Assembly: GCA_016191285.1 (NCBI GenBank)
Contig: JACPPA010000012.1
Location: 280,240-344,239, forward strand
Source: Gammaproteobacteria bacterium
GTDB lineage: Bacteria; Pseudomonadota; Gammaproteobacteria; Ga0077536
Direction of reading: 5' to 3'
DNA: 64,000 bases
Shown here in pieces: positions 18,060-27,460 of the stretch (its first letter is position 1; each line of letters opens with the position of its first letter). The notes under the pieces are model-generated. The model did no database searches and was not told the DNA's origin. It saw only the letters and a list, made by a program, of their open reading frames with translations. A program made the position numbers and the translations under genes.

Positions 18060-19592
18060 TTAGCTCGCTACCACAATAGGTATCTTCCCAATTCGCCGCC
18101 GCCATTCGGCCGGCCCCGTCTTGTGCACAGACTCGCCGTTCACATCGACTGCGACGGTCACCGGCATATCTTCAACAACGAATTCGTAAACGGCTTCCAT
18201 GCCGAGATCGGCAAACGCGACCACCCGTGCTTTCCGGATCGCCTTGGACACCAGGTACGCGGCGCCGCCAACGGCCATTAAATACACCGCACGATGTTTC
18301 TTGATCGCTTCGATCGCGATCGGCCCGCGTTCGGCTTTGCCGATCATGCCGAGTAGTCCAGTCTCAGCCAGCATCATCTCGGTGAATTTATCCATGCGCG
18401 TCGCCGTGGTTGGCCCCGCCGGCCCCACGACTTCGTCACGCACCGGGTCAACCGGGCCGACGTAGTAAATAAACCGGCCCCTGAAATCGATTTCGTCCGG
18501 CAGCTTTTCTCCGCGCGCCAGAAATTCCTGAATTCGCTGGTGCGCGGCATCCCGCCCCGTCAGCATCGCGCCCGATAGCAAGAGGGTCTCGCCCGGCCGC
18601 CAGGTCGCGATTTCCTCACGCGTGACCGTGGCGAGGTCGATGCGCCGCGCTGTCGCACCGGCCGACCAGGTAATCGCGGGCCAATCTTCGAGCTTCGGCA
18701 CCGGAAGTTCAGCCGGCCCCGAACCATCGAGTACGAAATGGGTATGCCGAGTCGCCGCGCAGTTGGGGATCATCGCCACCGGTTTCGACGCCGCATGCGT
18801 CGGGAAGTCTTTAATTTTGACATCCAATACCGTAGTCAAGCCGCCGAGACCTTGCGCGCCAATCCCGAGCGCATTGACCTTTTCATAGAGCTCGATGCGT
18901 AGCGCTTCAAGCGAATTTCGGGGCCCACGTGCGATGACTTCTTGAATATCGATTGGGTCCATCAATGCTTCTTTCGCCATCATCATCGCTTTCTCGGCCG
19001 TGCCACCGATGCCGATGCCGAGCATGCCCGGCGGACACCAGCCGGCACCCATCAAGGGCACGGTCGCCAGCACCCAATCGACTACATTATCGGATGGGTT
19101 AAGCATGACGAACCTCGATTTATTTTCCGAACCGCCGCCTTTGGCGGCGACCGTGATCTCCAATTCGTCACCGGGCACCAATTCCATGTGGATCACCGCT
19201 GGGGTGTTGTCCTTGGTGTTAATTCGCAAGCCGTTCGGATCACTGACAATCGACGGGCGCAGTTTATTGTCCGGATGCAGATACGCACGGCGTACGCCTT
19301 CGTTGATCATGTCGGTCAAACTTAATGTCGCGTCCCAACGCACGCTCATGCCGATTTTGCAGAATACGTTGACGATGCCGGTGTCCTGGCAGATCGGTCG
19401 ATGGCCTTCGGCGCACATCCGGGAATTAATCAGGATTTGCGCGATCGCATCTTTTGCCGCAGGTGATTCTTCGCGCGCGTAAGCCGCGCCTAAATTCTTG
19501 AGGTAATCGGCGGGATGATAATAAGAAATGTATTGCAGCGCGTCCGCCACGCTTTGAATGACATCGTTTTGTCGGATCACCGTCACACTCAA
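18060..19592 (-). CDS. fumarate hydratase, class I (iron-sulfur type)
   Basis: 510 residues, the length of single-chain class I fumarases. Hydrates fumarate to malate in the TCA cycle using a 4Fe-4S cluster. Cluster cysteines are likely those in 'PICQDTGIVN', 'PNCAATRHTHF' and 'RMCAEGHRP' or nearby positions. The C-terminal beta domain has 'LLLSGAMLTGRDAAHQRI', 'YYVGPVDPVRDEVVGPAGPTTATR' (in parts), 'GMIGKAERG' and 'GGAAYLVSKAI'. L(+)-tartrate dehydratase is a related alternative, but the fused alpha and beta halves support fumarase. It stands alone, upstream of the GST gene's 3' end by about 37 bases, and both are read on the minus strand. Confidence 0.94.
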   Translation of the reverse strand: MSVTVIRQNDVIQSVADALQYISYYHPADYLKNLGAAYAREESPAAKDAIAQILINSRMCAEGHRPICQDTGIVNVFCKIGMSVRWDATLSLTDMINEGVRRAYLHPDNKLRPSIVSDPNGLRINTKDNTPAVIHMELVPGDELEITVAAKGGGSENKSRFVMLNPSDNVVDWVLATVPLMGAGWCPPGMLGIGIGGTAEKAMMMAKEALMDPIDIQEVIARGPRNSLEALRIELYEKVNALGIGAQGLGGLTTVLDVKIKDFPTHAASKPVAMIPNCAATRHTHFVLDGSGPAELPVPKLEDWPAITWSAGATARRIDLATVTREEIATWRPGETLLLSGAMLTGRDAAHQRIQEFLARGEKLPDEIDFRGRFIYYVGPVDPVRDEVVGPAGPTTATRMDKFTEMMLAETGLLGMIGKAERGPIAIEAIKKHRAVYLMAVGGAAYLVSKAIRKARVVAFADLGMEAVYEFVVEDMPVTVAVDVNGESVHKTGPAEWRRRIGKIPIVVAS

Positions 19593-19629
19593 TTCTCCTT
19601 ACGACCTAGACTTGATAATCGGCGTGCGG

Positions 19630-20277
19630 CTACTCGCGCACCGTCTGCTGATCGGGATGCGCCGCCCGAAACGCCGCCAGCTCCATACAATTCGTTTCGA
19701 TCGCAACCAAGCGCGGGAAATCATCGAGCACTAAGGCAAAACGCCGCGCGCTCCACATCAGCGGGATCAAACACACGTCGGCCAGCGTAACGGCATCGCC
19801 CAGGCAATACCGACTCCACTGACCCTCGGCCGTTAGCCATAATTCAAGCGCGTCGAGGCCTTCGAGCAGCCAGTGACGAAACCACAATCCGCGCGCCACA
19901 TCGCCGGCTTTCAACGTCGTGCGGAGATAGGCGAGCACGCGTAAATTGGTGAGCGACTGGATGTCGGCCACGATCATTTGCGCAAATTGCCGGGCCCGCG
20001 CGCGCGCTACCGGGCCGGTCGGTAATAGCGACGGCGACGGATAAACTTCGTCCAAGTACTCGAGGATGGCCAGCGATTGCGAGACGACAAATTCATCGTC
20101 GGTCAGCGTAGGTAATAAACCCTGCGGATTGACCGCGCGATAATCGGATAGCAGCTGTTGCCCGCCACCCTTGACTAACGATACCGGCACCGCACGATAG
20201 GTCAGCCCCTTGAGGTTTAACCCAATCCGGACTCGAAACGACGCTGGCGACAAATAGAAATCGTATAAATCGATCAC
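19630..20277 (-). CDS. maiA: glutathione S-transferase, maleylacetoacetate isomerase-like (zeta class)
   Basis: 215 residues. The N-terminal thioredoxin-like domain has 'YDFYLSPASFRVRIGLNLKGL', where the zeta-class Ser motif (usually 'SS-S-RVRIAL') is conserved as 'SPAS', followed by 'NPQGLLPTL' and 'SQSLAILEYLDE'. The all-alpha C-terminal domain has 'ADVCLIPLMW'. This fits maleylacetoacetate isomerase, which uses glutathione in tyrosine/homogentisate breakdown. Neighbouring homogentisate pathway genes are not present, so a broader GST role is possible. 37 bases upstream of fumarase, same strand. Confidence 0.85.
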   Translation of the reverse strand: MIDLYDFYLSPASFRVRIGLNLKGLTYRAVPVSLVKGGGQQLLSDYRAVNPQGLLPTLTDDEFVVSQSLAILEYLDEVYPSPSLLPTGPVARARARQFAQMIVADIQSLTNLRVLAYLRTTLKAGDVARGLWFRHWLLEGLDALELWLTAEGQWSRYCLGDAVTLADVCLIPLMWSARRFALVLDDFPRLVAIETNCMELAAFRAAHPDQQTVRE

Positions 20278-20507
20278 ACTGGTGCCCTCGCCCGCATCGC
20301 GAACCTCATTAATCTGCCCATCGCGGTTTTATCCATGCAGTCGCGATCATGCATGGCTTACGGCCTCGGCGCGAGCGCCGCGACGGCTGCAATTTGATTT
20401 CGCCGCGCAAGTCCGGTCGCCTGCAATTAAATTCCTGTCCGCGAACGCGCCGGCCGGGGGTTCAACTATGCTATGACAATCCCGTGCGTTCTCGAAGGCG
20501 TATCTTG

Positions 20508-20864
20508 ATGACGGTCGAAAAGCGTCAGCATCCCCGATATCCACGGCGCGTCACCGTTACGGTCGCGGGCCATGAGCTCTATACGACCACTATCTCGGTG
20601 GGCGGCGCGCAGGTCGAATGCGCGGCGATGCGTTTCCCCGCACTCACGGCCGCCACCGCAGTGGGCGCATGGGAGTTGTGTTTAACGCTACCGAACGAGA
20701 AGTTACCCCTTCTAGTAAGCGCCGCGCGTTGTTACGCTGATCGCGTCGACGACGCCTACCTCATCGGTTTGCGATTCGTTCGCTGGCATGGCTACGCTGA
20801 AGAACGGTGGCGCGGCTACCTTGATTCGCTGACGGATACCTACACGCGTGGCGCACGCCCCTAA
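20508..20864 (+). CDS. PilZ-domain protein
   Basis: 118-residue single PilZ domain. The first cyclic-di-GMP motif R-x3-R is present as 'RQHPR' (about residues 6-10). The second motif, normally D/N-x-S-x2-G, reads 'TISVGG', so the acidic/amide position has become Thr. Ligand binding may be weakened. The rest fits the beta barrel: 'LPLLVSAARCYADRVDD' and 'LIGLRFVRW'. Start ATG 20508, with 'gaagg' about 10 bases upstream; a TTG one codon earlier is also possible. The GGDEF-EAL protein of the same window is a plausible source of the signal. Confidence 0.85.
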   Translation: MTVEKRQHPRYPRRVTVTVAGHELYTTTISVGGAQVECAAMRFPALTAATAVGAWELCLTLPNEKLPLLVSAARCYADRVDDAYLIGLRFVRWHGYAEERWRGYLDSLTDTYTRGARP

Positions 20865-20871
20865 AGGACGT

Positions 20872-21189
20872 TTAATCGTTTTTAGCCACGTGCACGATCA
20901 GTCCATCGAGTTCCGGCCGCATCTGAATTTGGCACGTTAACCGGCTCTCGGGCCGACGCTCATTCGCGAGGTCCAGCGTCGCATCTTCAATATCCGCGGC
21001 CGCGCCGACGCGCGCCAGCCACGCGGAATCCACATAGGCGTGACAGGTCGAACAAGCACAGCTCCCGCCACAGATCGCCAAGATCCCAGGCACGCCGTTG
21101 GCGACCGCGCCTTCCATGACTGATAAGCCATTCGCAACCTCGCAGGTGTGCGCGGCGCCGTCGAGATCGATATACGTAATTTTCGGCAT
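20872..21189 (-). CDS. 2Fe-2S ferredoxin, adrenodoxin/putidaredoxin type (copy 1)
   Basis: 105 residues. The cluster ligands follow the C-x5-C-x2-C pattern in 'CGGSCACSTC' with the fourth Cys in 'SRLTCQI'. This class carries electrons from an NAD(P)H ferredoxin reductase to cytochrome P450s or other oxygenases, or into Fe-S assembly. Last gene of the etf-ferredoxin operon, 10 bases after the reductase. A close paralogue lies two genes upstream (22448-22771). Confidence 0.93.
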   Translation of the reverse strand: MPKITYIDLDGAAHTCEVANGLSVMEGAVANGVPGILAICGGSCACSTCHAYVDSAWLARVGAAADIEDATLDLANERRPESRLTCQIQMRPELDGLIVHVAKND

Positions 21190-21199
21190 AGGTTTCTTC

Positions 21200-22411
21200 T
21201 TAAATGACTGACTTCAAATCAACGGCCACATCGGCCGCGCTATGTTTGGCGATTTTGGTCCCGGCTAACAACCAGCGCCGCGCCACCATATGATCGACAG
21301 GGCGATTGATCGAATCGACCGCCAGCAACCGCTCCCCGGCGTAATAAAATACCGAAAAGGCTCCACTCTCCGGCACCCCGCGCAGGACCAATTCATCGTA
21401 GCCGGTGGAGATGCCGGTCATCTGCAGTTTGACGTCGTATTGATCCGACCAGAACCACGGCACCTGCGCATACGCAACGGGTACATCGAGCAAGCTAGCG
21501 GCGGCGACCTTGGCTTGGTCAACCGCGTTCTGCACCGATTCAAGCCGATGAGGTTCAGCGAACAGCGTGTTGCGGTGCCGGGTGCAATCGCCGGCGGCCA
21601 CGATCGCGGGATCGTTGGTGCGCGCGAATTCATCGACCACGATCCCACTATCGCAAATAATGCCAGCCGCGGCCGCGAGTTCAGTGTTCGGCACCACCCC
21701 AATGCCGACAATGATGAGCTCGGCTGGGATCTCGGTCGCATCGCGCAATCGAACCGCTAGCCCCGCTCCGGAATTCACCACCGCTTGCACTTGCGCATCG
21801 GTCATCACGCGCACGCCGTGGCTTTCGTGGACGCGTTGAAAGTACGCCGACACGAGCGGTGCAACCACCCGCGGCATGACGCGCCCTTGGGCTTCGATGA
21901 CCGTCACCTCCTTACCGAGTGCGCGCGCCACGGCGGCTATTTCAAGCCCGATAAAACCGGCGCCCACAATCACCACCCGGCTAGTCTCGACCAGCCGCGC
22001 TTTGACTCGCACGGCATCGTCCAACCCACGCAGATAACACACCCGCGGATCGTCCGCCCCCGGCACGGGCAGCGTTCGCACACGCGTCCCGGTCGCGAGC
22101 GCCAGGCGGTCGTAGTGCACGGTGCTGCCATCGCTTAACGTCAATTCACACGTTGTACGGTTCAGCCGGGTAACGGATACCCCCAGACGTAACGTCACAT
22201 CCTGCTTGCTGAAATGCGCCGCCGGACGGAAATAGAGGCGGGCGGGATCCATTTCCTCGAGCAGGAATTTTTTCGACAACGGTGGTCGTTGGTACGGCAG
22301 CCAGGTTTCATCGCCGATGAGCGTTAACGCGTCCGTGTAACCGCCACGCCGCAAGGAATCAACCACCTGCAGCCCGGCCTGACCCGCTCCGACGACAACA
22401 ATAGGCGGCAT
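21200..22411 (-). CDS. FAD-dependent ferredoxin--NAD(P)+ reductase (putidaredoxin reductase-like)
   Basis: 403 residues. FAD site 'VVGAGQAGLQVVDSLR' at the N terminus, second nucleotide site 'VVIVGAGFIGLEIAAVAR' for NAD(P)H, 'RVRTLPVPGADDP', and 'DEFARTNDPAIVAAGDCTRH' (in parts) for FAD. The C-terminal 'WFWSDQYDVKLQMTGIS' is typical of rubredoxin/ferredoxin reductases of oxygenase systems (CamA, ThcD type). It sits between two ferredoxin genes, so it should reduce one or both. No P450 or Rieske oxygenase gene is in the window; the final acceptor is unknown. Confidence 0.94.
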   Translation of the reverse strand: MPPIVVVGAGQAGLQVVDSLRRGGYTDALTLIGDETWLPYQRPPLSKKFLLEEMDPARLYFRPAAHFSKQDVTLRLGVSVTRLNRTTCELTLSDGSTVHYDRLALATGTRVRTLPVPGADDPRVCYLRGLDDAVRVKARLVETSRVVIVGAGFIGLEIAAVARALGKEVTVIEAQGRVMPRVVAPLVSAYFQRVHESHGVRVMTDAQVQAVVNSGAGLAVRLRDATEIPAELIIVGIGVVPNTELAAAAGIICDSGIVVDEFARTNDPAIVAAGDCTRHRNTLFAEPHRLESVQNAVDQAKVAAASLLDVPVAYAQVPWFWSDQYDVKLQMTGISTGYDELVLRGVPESGAFSVFYYAGERLLAVDSINRPVDHMVARRWLLAGTKIAKHSAADVAVDLKSVI

Positions 22412-22447
22412 GTCCGCGCGTTACTTATTTCGGTTAGGTTGGGTCGA

Positions 22448-22771
22448 TTAGGTTTGACGTTCGGGCAGCTGAACAATTAAGCCGTCCAAGTCGGCAGACA
22501 ACTTAATCTGGCAGCTCAGGCGTGAGTTTGCTTGCCGTGGCACGGCGGTGCATTCCAGGAGATCGAGTTCAGTGGCGCTCGGCGCAGGCAATTTCGCCAA
22601 CCAGTTCGGATCCACCACGACATGACAGGTCGCACACGCACAGCCGCCGCCGCATTCCGCAACAATGCCGCTTACATCATTCTGAACCGCACCCTCCATC
22701 AACGACCAGCCGCTCGGAATATCGAGTTCACGGCGCGTTCCGTCGTGGGCAATTAGGGTTACTTTGGGCAT
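22448..22771 (-). CDS. 2Fe-2S ferredoxin, adrenodoxin/putidaredoxin type (copy 2)
   Basis: 107 residues from ATG 22771. Ligands lie in 'CGGGCACATC' (C-x5-C-x2-C) and 'SRLSCQI'. Very similar in plan to copy 1, including 'SLMEGAVQNDV' and the C-terminal 'LDGLIVQLPE'. The frame is open 13 codons further upstream, but the ATG at 22771 matches the N terminus of copy 1 ('MPK'). Lies 7 bases after ETF:QO and 36 bases before the reductase, linking this electron-transfer set to the ETF operon. Confidence 0.92.
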   Translation of the reverse strand: MPKVTLIAHDGTRRELDIPSGWSLMEGAVQNDVSGIVAECGGGCACATCHVVVDPNWLAKLPAPSATELDLLECTAVPRQANSRLSCQIKLSADLDGLIVQLPERQT

Positions 22772-22778
22772 GGCGAAC

Positions 22779-24410
22779 TCACATATTGGGATAATTGGGT
22801 CCGCCACCACCTTCTGGTGTCACCCAATTGATGTTTTGCGACGGATCTTTGATATCGCAGGTCTTACAGTGCACGCAGTTCTGCGCGTTGATCCGTAACT
22901 GCGGCGTGCCGGCTTCTTCCACGAATTCGTAGACCCCCGCCGGACAATAGCGCTGCTCGGGTCCGGCGTAGACGGCCAAATTCAGGCGAGTGGGAACCCC
23001 GGCATCTTTCAAGGTTAGGTGACAGGGCTGTTCTTCTTCGTGATTGGTATTCGACAGAAACACCGAGGACAGCTTATCGAAGGTCAGCACGCCATCCGGT
23101 TTCGGATAGTCAATGGGCGTGCACTGCGCGGCCGGCTTCAAACTCGTGTGATCCGGTGTGTGATGCAGGGTCCACGGCGCCTTGCCGCGCAATACAAAGG
23201 TATCGATGGCGGAATAGGCCATGGCCGGCCACAAGCCCCAATGAAAAGCGGGCTTGATGTTACGCACGCGATACAACTCATCCCACAGCCAAGAGTTCTG
23301 CAAGCGCTGCGGATAGTCGACCGCTTCCTTGCCGATTTCACTCTCCGATCGCAGCAGCTCGAACAGGCTCTCAGCCGCCACCATGCCGGACTTCATCGCG
23401 GTGTGGCTGCCTTTGATCTTGGGCAGATTCAAGAAGCCGGCCGCGTCGCCAATTAATAATCCGCCGGGAAAGGTCAGCTTCGGAATCGATTGGAACCCAC
23501 CCGCACTGATGGCACGCGCGCCGTAGGCGACGCGCCGCGCACCGGCGAAAGTTTCCCGGATCGCCGGATGCGTTTTAAACCGCTGCATCTCATCGAACGG
23601 GCTCAAATAGGGATTGGCGTAGCCCAAGCCAAGGACATAGCCAATCGAGACGAGGTTGTCTTCGAGATGATAGAGAAAGGAGCCGCCGTAGGTTGCTTGA
23701 TCGACTGGCCAGCCAATGGTGTGCGTAACACTGCCGGCGTGATGCTGTTGTGGCGTTACTTCCCACAGTTCCTTGACACCTAGGCCGTAGACTTGAGTGT
23801 CGACGCCAGCGCGCAACTTAAACCGCTCAAATAGCGTCTTGGTGAGTGAGCCACGGCAGCCTTCGGCGAAAATAGTTTGCTTGGCATGCAGTTCCATGCC
23901 GGGCGCGAAATTAGGACCTTCTTCACCCGTTTTGGTACGGCCCATGTCACCGGTCGCTACCCCCTTCACGCTGCCATCGGCGTGATACAACACCTCGGCC
24001 GCGGCGAAACCTGGATAGATGTCGACGCCCAGGCCTTCCGCCTGCTGCGCCAACCACCGGCAGACATTGCCCAGGCTCACGATATAGTTGCCGTGGTTTT
24101 GCATCGGCGGCGGCGTGGGCAAGCGAAACGCGCGCTGCCTGGTTAAAAACAAAAAACGATCGTCGGTGACCGGCGTCTTCAGCGGCGCGCCGAGTTCCTG
24201 CCAGTCCGGAAATAATTCGGCCAATGCCCGCGGTTCCATCACCGCGCCGGACAAAATATGCGCGCCAATTTCGGAGCCTTTTTCAAGGACGCACACGCTG
24301 AGCCCGGTGCCGTGTTCGAGTGCCAGCTGTCGCAGTCTGATCGCGGTCGCCAAGCCGGCGGGGCCACCGCCGATCACGACCACGTCGAACTCCATTGCCT
24401 CTCGTTCCAT
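22779..24410 (-). CDS. electron transfer flavoprotein:ubiquinone oxidoreductase
   Basis: 543 residues, full length for ETF:QO. Takes electrons from reduced ETF and passes them to ubiquinone at the membrane. N-terminal FAD site '[18 protein letters not shown]', then '[15 protein letters not shown]', '[24 protein letters not shown]' (in parts), and the C-terminal 4Fe-4S domain with '[10 protein letters not shown]' and '[12 protein letters not shown]' supplying the four cysteines. The first codon could be 24410 or the ATG five codons later. Directly downstream of etfA, 23 bases apart. Confidence 0.97.
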   Translation of the reverse strand: MEREAMEFDVVVIGGGPAGLATAIRLRQLALEHGTGLSVCVLEKGSEIGAHILSGAVMEPRALAELFPDWQELGAPLKTPVTDDRFLFLTRQRAFRLPTPPPMQNHGNYIVSLGNVCRWLAQQAEGLGVDIYPGFAAAEVLYHADGSVKGVATGDMGRTKTGEEGPNFAPGMELHAKQTIFAEGCRGSLTKTLFERFKLRAGVDTQVYGLGVKELWEVTPQQHHAGSVTHTIGWPVDQATYGGSFLYHLEDNLVSIGYVLGLGYANPYLSPFDEMQRFKTHPAIRETFAGARRVAYGARAISAGGFQSIPKLTFPGGLLIGDAAGFLNLPKIKGSHTAMKSGMVAAESLFELLRSESEIGKEAVDYPQRLQNSWLWDELYRVRNIKPAFHWGLWPAMAYSAIDTFVLRGKAPWTLHHTPDHTSLKPAAQCTPIDYPKPDGVLTFDKLSSVFLSNTNHEEEQPCHLTLKDAGVPTRLNLAVYAGPEQRYCPAGVYEFVEEAGTPQLRINAQNCVHCKTCDIKDPSQNINWVTPEGGGGPNYPNM

Positions 24411-24433
24411 ACGCGCGCCCCTAAGCGTAACGC

Positions 24434-25369
24434 TTATTTGTCGAGAGCTTCGATCAGCGCTGGAACTTCCTTGAACAAGTCTCCAACCAGCCCGTAATCC
24501 GCGACCTGGAAAATCGGCGCCTCTTCATCCTTATTGATGGCCACGATCACCTTGCTGTCTTTCATGCCGGCCAGGTGTTGAATCGCGCCCGAAATCCCGA
24601 CCGCGACGTACAAGGTCGGCGCGACCACTTTGCCGGTTTGCCCGACTTGGTAATCGTTCGGGACGTAGCCTGCATCGACCGCCGCGCGCGAGGCACCGAC
24701 CGCGGCGCCCAATTTATCCGCCAGCTTCTCGATAATCGCGAAGTTCTCCGCACTCCCAACACCACGCCCGCCGGAGACCACGATGTCGGCCGCCGCGAGT
24801 TCGGGTCGCGTTGATTTCGTCAGCTCCTCGCCTTTGAAAGTCGAAAGTCCCGCATCGGGTCCCGGTGCGAGGGCTTCGATGGTTGCGTTACCGCCTTGCG
24901 CGGCTACGGCATCGAACGCTGTGGTCCGCACGGTGATAGTTTTGACGCGATCGGACGACTGAACCGTCGCCAATACATTCCCCGCATAGATCGGACGCAC
25001 GAAGGTTTCCGGATCGATCACCTCGATGATGTCCGATAGTTGCGCGACATCGAGTAAGGCCGCGATCCGGGGCACGACATTTTTGCCGTTAGTGGTCGCC
25101 GCCGCCAGCACGTGGCTGTAATTCGCCGCCAGCCGCACCACCAGCGGCGCCAAATTTTCAGCCAGCCCATGGGCGTAATGCGGCGCATCGCAATGGAGCA
25201 CCTTGGCTACACCGACGACCTGTGCCGCGGCCGCCGCGACTGCCCGACATTGATGGCCGGCGACCAAGATATCGCAGGGACGACCGAGCTTGGCGGCGGC
25301 GGCAACTGCATTAAGCGTCGCGATATTTAGCGCCGCATTGTTGTGTTCGGCTATGACGAGAGCAGTCAT
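24434..25369 (-). CDS. etfA: electron transfer flavoprotein alpha subunit
   Basis: 311 residues. Binds FAD and, with the beta subunit, accepts electrons from acyl-CoA dehydrogenases. The C-terminal FAD domain is clear: '[14 protein letters not shown]', '[23 protein letters not shown]' (in parts), '[16 protein letters not shown]' and '[19 protein letters not shown]'. Three bases after etfB. The two acyl-CoA dehydrogenases of this window (28381 and 49851) are natural electron donors. Confidence 0.97.
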   Translation of the reverse strand: MTALVIAEHNNAALNIATLNAVAAAAKLGRPCDILVAGHQCRAVAAAAAQVVGVAKVLHCDAPHYAHGLAENLAPLVVRLAANYSHVLAAATTNGKNVVPRIAALLDVAQLSDIIEVIDPETFVRPIYAGNVLATVQSSDRVKTITVRTTAFDAVAAQGGNATIEALAPGPDAGLSTFKGEELTKSTRPELAAADIVVSGGRGVGSAENFAIIEKLADKLGAAVGASRAAVDAGYVPNDYQVGQTGKVVAPTLYVAVGISGAIQHLAGMKDSKVIVAINKDEEAPIFQVADYGLVGDLFKEVPALIEALDK

Positions 25370-25372
25370 GAC

Positions 25373-26122
25373 TTAGATCACCTTCGCTTCGTTGCGGAGC
25401 TTCGCAACCAATTCGTTAACATCCGCCACTTTGACCCCACCGGCGCGCGCCGCGGGTTCGCTGACTTTGACCAGCTTCAAGCGCGGCGCTACATCAACCC
25501 CTAAATCAGCCGGGGTCACGATGTCGAGCGGCTTCTTTTTAGCCTTCATGATGTTCGGCAGCTTTACGTAGCGGGGTTCGTTCAAACGCAGATCGGCGGT
25601 GATCACGGCGGGAAGCTTTAAGGTGAGCGCTTGCAAGCCCCCATCGACTTCGCGCTTCACATCGACCGTGTCCACACCAACTTCCACTTTGGCCGCGAAC
25701 GTGCCTTGGGCCCAACCCAGCAGACCCGCCAGCATTTGGCCCGTTTGATTCGAATCGTCGTCGATGGCTTGTTTGCCGAGAATAACCAACCCTGGCTGCT
25801 CCTTGTCGACCAGCGCCTTCAATAATTTGGCGACTCCAAGCGGTTGGATTTCGGTCTCGGTTTGCACCAGGATACCCCGATCAGCGCCCATCGCCATGGC
25901 GGTGCGCAAAGTCTCCTGGCACTGCGCCGGGCCAACCGAGACCGCGATGATTTCCTCGACCTTGCCGGCTTCCTGCAAGCGAATCGCCTCTTCGACGGCG
26001 ATTTCGTCGAACGGGTTCATCGACATTTTTACATTCGCTAATTCAACACCAGTGCCGTCGGATTTCGGCCGCGCCTTGACGTTGTAATCTATGGCTCGCT
26101 TGACGGCCACCAAGATCTTCAT
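25373..26122 (-). CDS. etfB: electron transfer flavoprotein beta subunit
   Basis: 249 residues. Shows '[16 protein letters not shown]', '[15 protein letters not shown]', '[15 protein letters not shown]' and '[22 protein letters not shown]' (in parts), the beta-subunit AMP-binding and ETF signature regions. The start is ATG 26122, which has an excellent 'ggagg' 7 bases upstream; the four extra codons upstream in frame begin with TTG and contain that site, so they are rejected. First gene of the etf operon; the promoter should lie between here and 26394. Confidence 0.97.
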   Translation of the reverse strand: MKILVAVKRAIDYNVKARPKSDGTGVELANVKMSMNPFDEIAVEEAIRLQEAGKVEEIIAVSVGPAQCQETLRTAMAMGADRGILVQTETEIQPLGVAKLLKALVDKEQPGLVILGKQAIDDDSNQTGQMLAGLLGWAQGTFAAKVEVGVDTVDVKREVDGGLQALTLKLPAVITADLRLNEPRYVKLPNIMKAKKKPLDIVTPADLGVDVAPRLKLVKVSEPAARAGGVKVADVNELVAKLRNEAKVI

Positions 26123-26394
26123 GGGTTCCTCCAAAGTGCTTACGAATCCAGCACCCCGCGACGCGCTCGGTCGAGCACAAAAGGGGGCGAGACCGGGTCA
26201 TCAACAGGGGCTGGCATGGTATCAATAAATCCTTGATCGAACCACGGATCCTATACGGGATATGCCGCGCCCGGCGGGGTTTACATTGCGTGTGATGGCC
26301 TCGGTATGTTTGAATTCAGCGTGAGCGGACCCGCGAAGGGGACGCGTTAGCGGGTGAGAGCGCATAACAACAAATTAATTCAAATCGGACATCT

Positions 26395-26772
26395 ATGAAT
26401 ATCTATGTAGGGAATTTGCCTTATAGCGTGCGCGATGACGAACTCCGCGGCGCTTTTGAACCGTTCGGCAAAGTCGTTTCGGCCGAAGTCATTTTCGATA
26501 AACGCACGCGGCGTTCACGTGGTTACGGATTCGTTGAAATGGAACACGATGCGGAGGGGCAACGCGCGATCGAAGCGCTGAACGGCAAGGAATTTCACGG
26601 GCGGGAGCTACGCGTGGATGCCTCGCAACCGCGTGACGAAAAAACCGCTACGCGCGGCGACCGACCGCCGCGTAGTAATCAAAACCGCCATTCGAATGAA
26701 CGCGCCGCGCCACGGGCAGCGGAGGCGCCCGCAAGCGGTATTAAGGGCTTCTTCAAACGTCTTTTCAGCTAG
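26395..26772 (+). CDS. RNA recognition motif (RRM) protein
   Basis: 125 residues. One RRM: RNP2 'IYVGNLPY' (3-10) and RNP1 'RGYGFVEM' (about 42-49). The C-terminal third is basic and low in complexity (Arg, Gln, Asn, Ala), ending in 'GIKGFFKRLFS'. Such bacterial RRM proteins bind single-stranded RNA and are often cold-induced. The AT-rich leader just before the ATG ('aacaacaaattaattcaaat') lacks a strong ribosome binding site. A small protein frame follows directly in the same reading frame. Confidence 0.92.
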   Translation: MNIYVGNLPYSVRDDELRGAFEPFGKVVSAEVIFDKRTRRSRGYGFVEMEHDAEGQRAIEALNGKEFHGRELRVDASQPRDEKTATRGDRPPRSNQNRHSNERAAPRAAEAPASGIKGFFKRLFS

Positions 26773-26910
26773 CCTAAGCTGCGTGTCACCCTGAGCCCTC
26801 ACACACTGCTGGACGACGCCGTTCACGACTTACCCGACAGCGCGCGGCCGGCTTGGAACGCCTATCGCGAACTGCTCGATTCCAAATCGGCGTACTTCGA
26901 TTTTCTCGCG

Positions 26911-27132
26911 TTGCTGGCGAATAAATATCAACACGGAGGGCAACACAGTCTTGCCGAAATTGCCCGCCTCGAAACCCTGCTCGCTGCGCATACCGCGGCG
27001 GTGAAGACGTTCAAATCCGCGGTTATTGATCTGGGGCAGGCGGATGCCACGGCGCGCGATCTCTTGGTCAAGCTACTCAGTCGCGTGAACGCGGGCCTCG
27101 GCACTACTCAGGGCTCGACCACCACGCATTGA
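26911..27132 (+). CDS. small helical protein of unknown function (start uncertain)
   Basis: 73 residues from TTG 26911. The same frame is open back to the RRM stop at 26770-26772 and the extra 46 codons also look like real protein ('LLDDAVHDLPDSARPAWNAY', 'LLDSKSAYFDFLALL'), giving about 119 residues of mixed-charge helices. That extension has no ATG, GTG or TTG, so either a CTG start is used, the stop codon of the RRM gene is read through, or the start has been lost. I do not recognise the family. Charge pattern suggests a soluble, helical-bundle protein. No membrane segment. Confidence 0.55.
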   Translation: MLANKYQHGGQHSLAEIARLETLLAAHTAAVKTFKSAVIDLGQADATARDLLVKLLSRVNAGLGTTQGSTTTH

Positions 27133-27200
27133 CGCACGGGCACTGAGTAGGAGTCGACGTACGAGATCGTCGTGGGGGGAACTTATCTCAAAATCCTAAA

Positions 27201-27347
27201 CCCCTCACCCTAACCCTCTCCCACAAGGGGAGAGGGGAAAGATCACGCTTTCGCATCACACTCGCCGCCCTCGCCGGAGCGGTGAAAGATCGCGCGATCG
27301 TCTTACTCCCTCTCCCCTCGCGGGAGAGGGCTGGGGTGAGGGGGGTT
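27201..27347. repeat. palindromic element with 'ccctctccc' arms
   Basis: About 147 bases in the 328-base gap before the SDR gene. The left arm ('cccctcaccctaaccctctc' and on) and the right arm ('ggctggggtgagggg') are imperfect inverted repeats, and each arm also holds its own short hairpin. A related element lies at 39701-39846. Apart from this repeat nothing is seen in 27133-27460. Confidence 0.75.
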
Positions 27348-27460
27348 AAACGCCCCCTCCGACGTTTGGGTTTTTAGCCACGATTAATCTCGTTGCTTCA
27401 CCCACTCGAAATTCAAAAGAGGCCTTGAGTTATTTGGGAACACGGCAGTGCGGTTGTGGG

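Noticed and set aside
27201..27347. CRISPR-like array
   Set aside because: The repeats are inverted arms of one palindromic element, not regularly spaced direct repeats with unique spacers.
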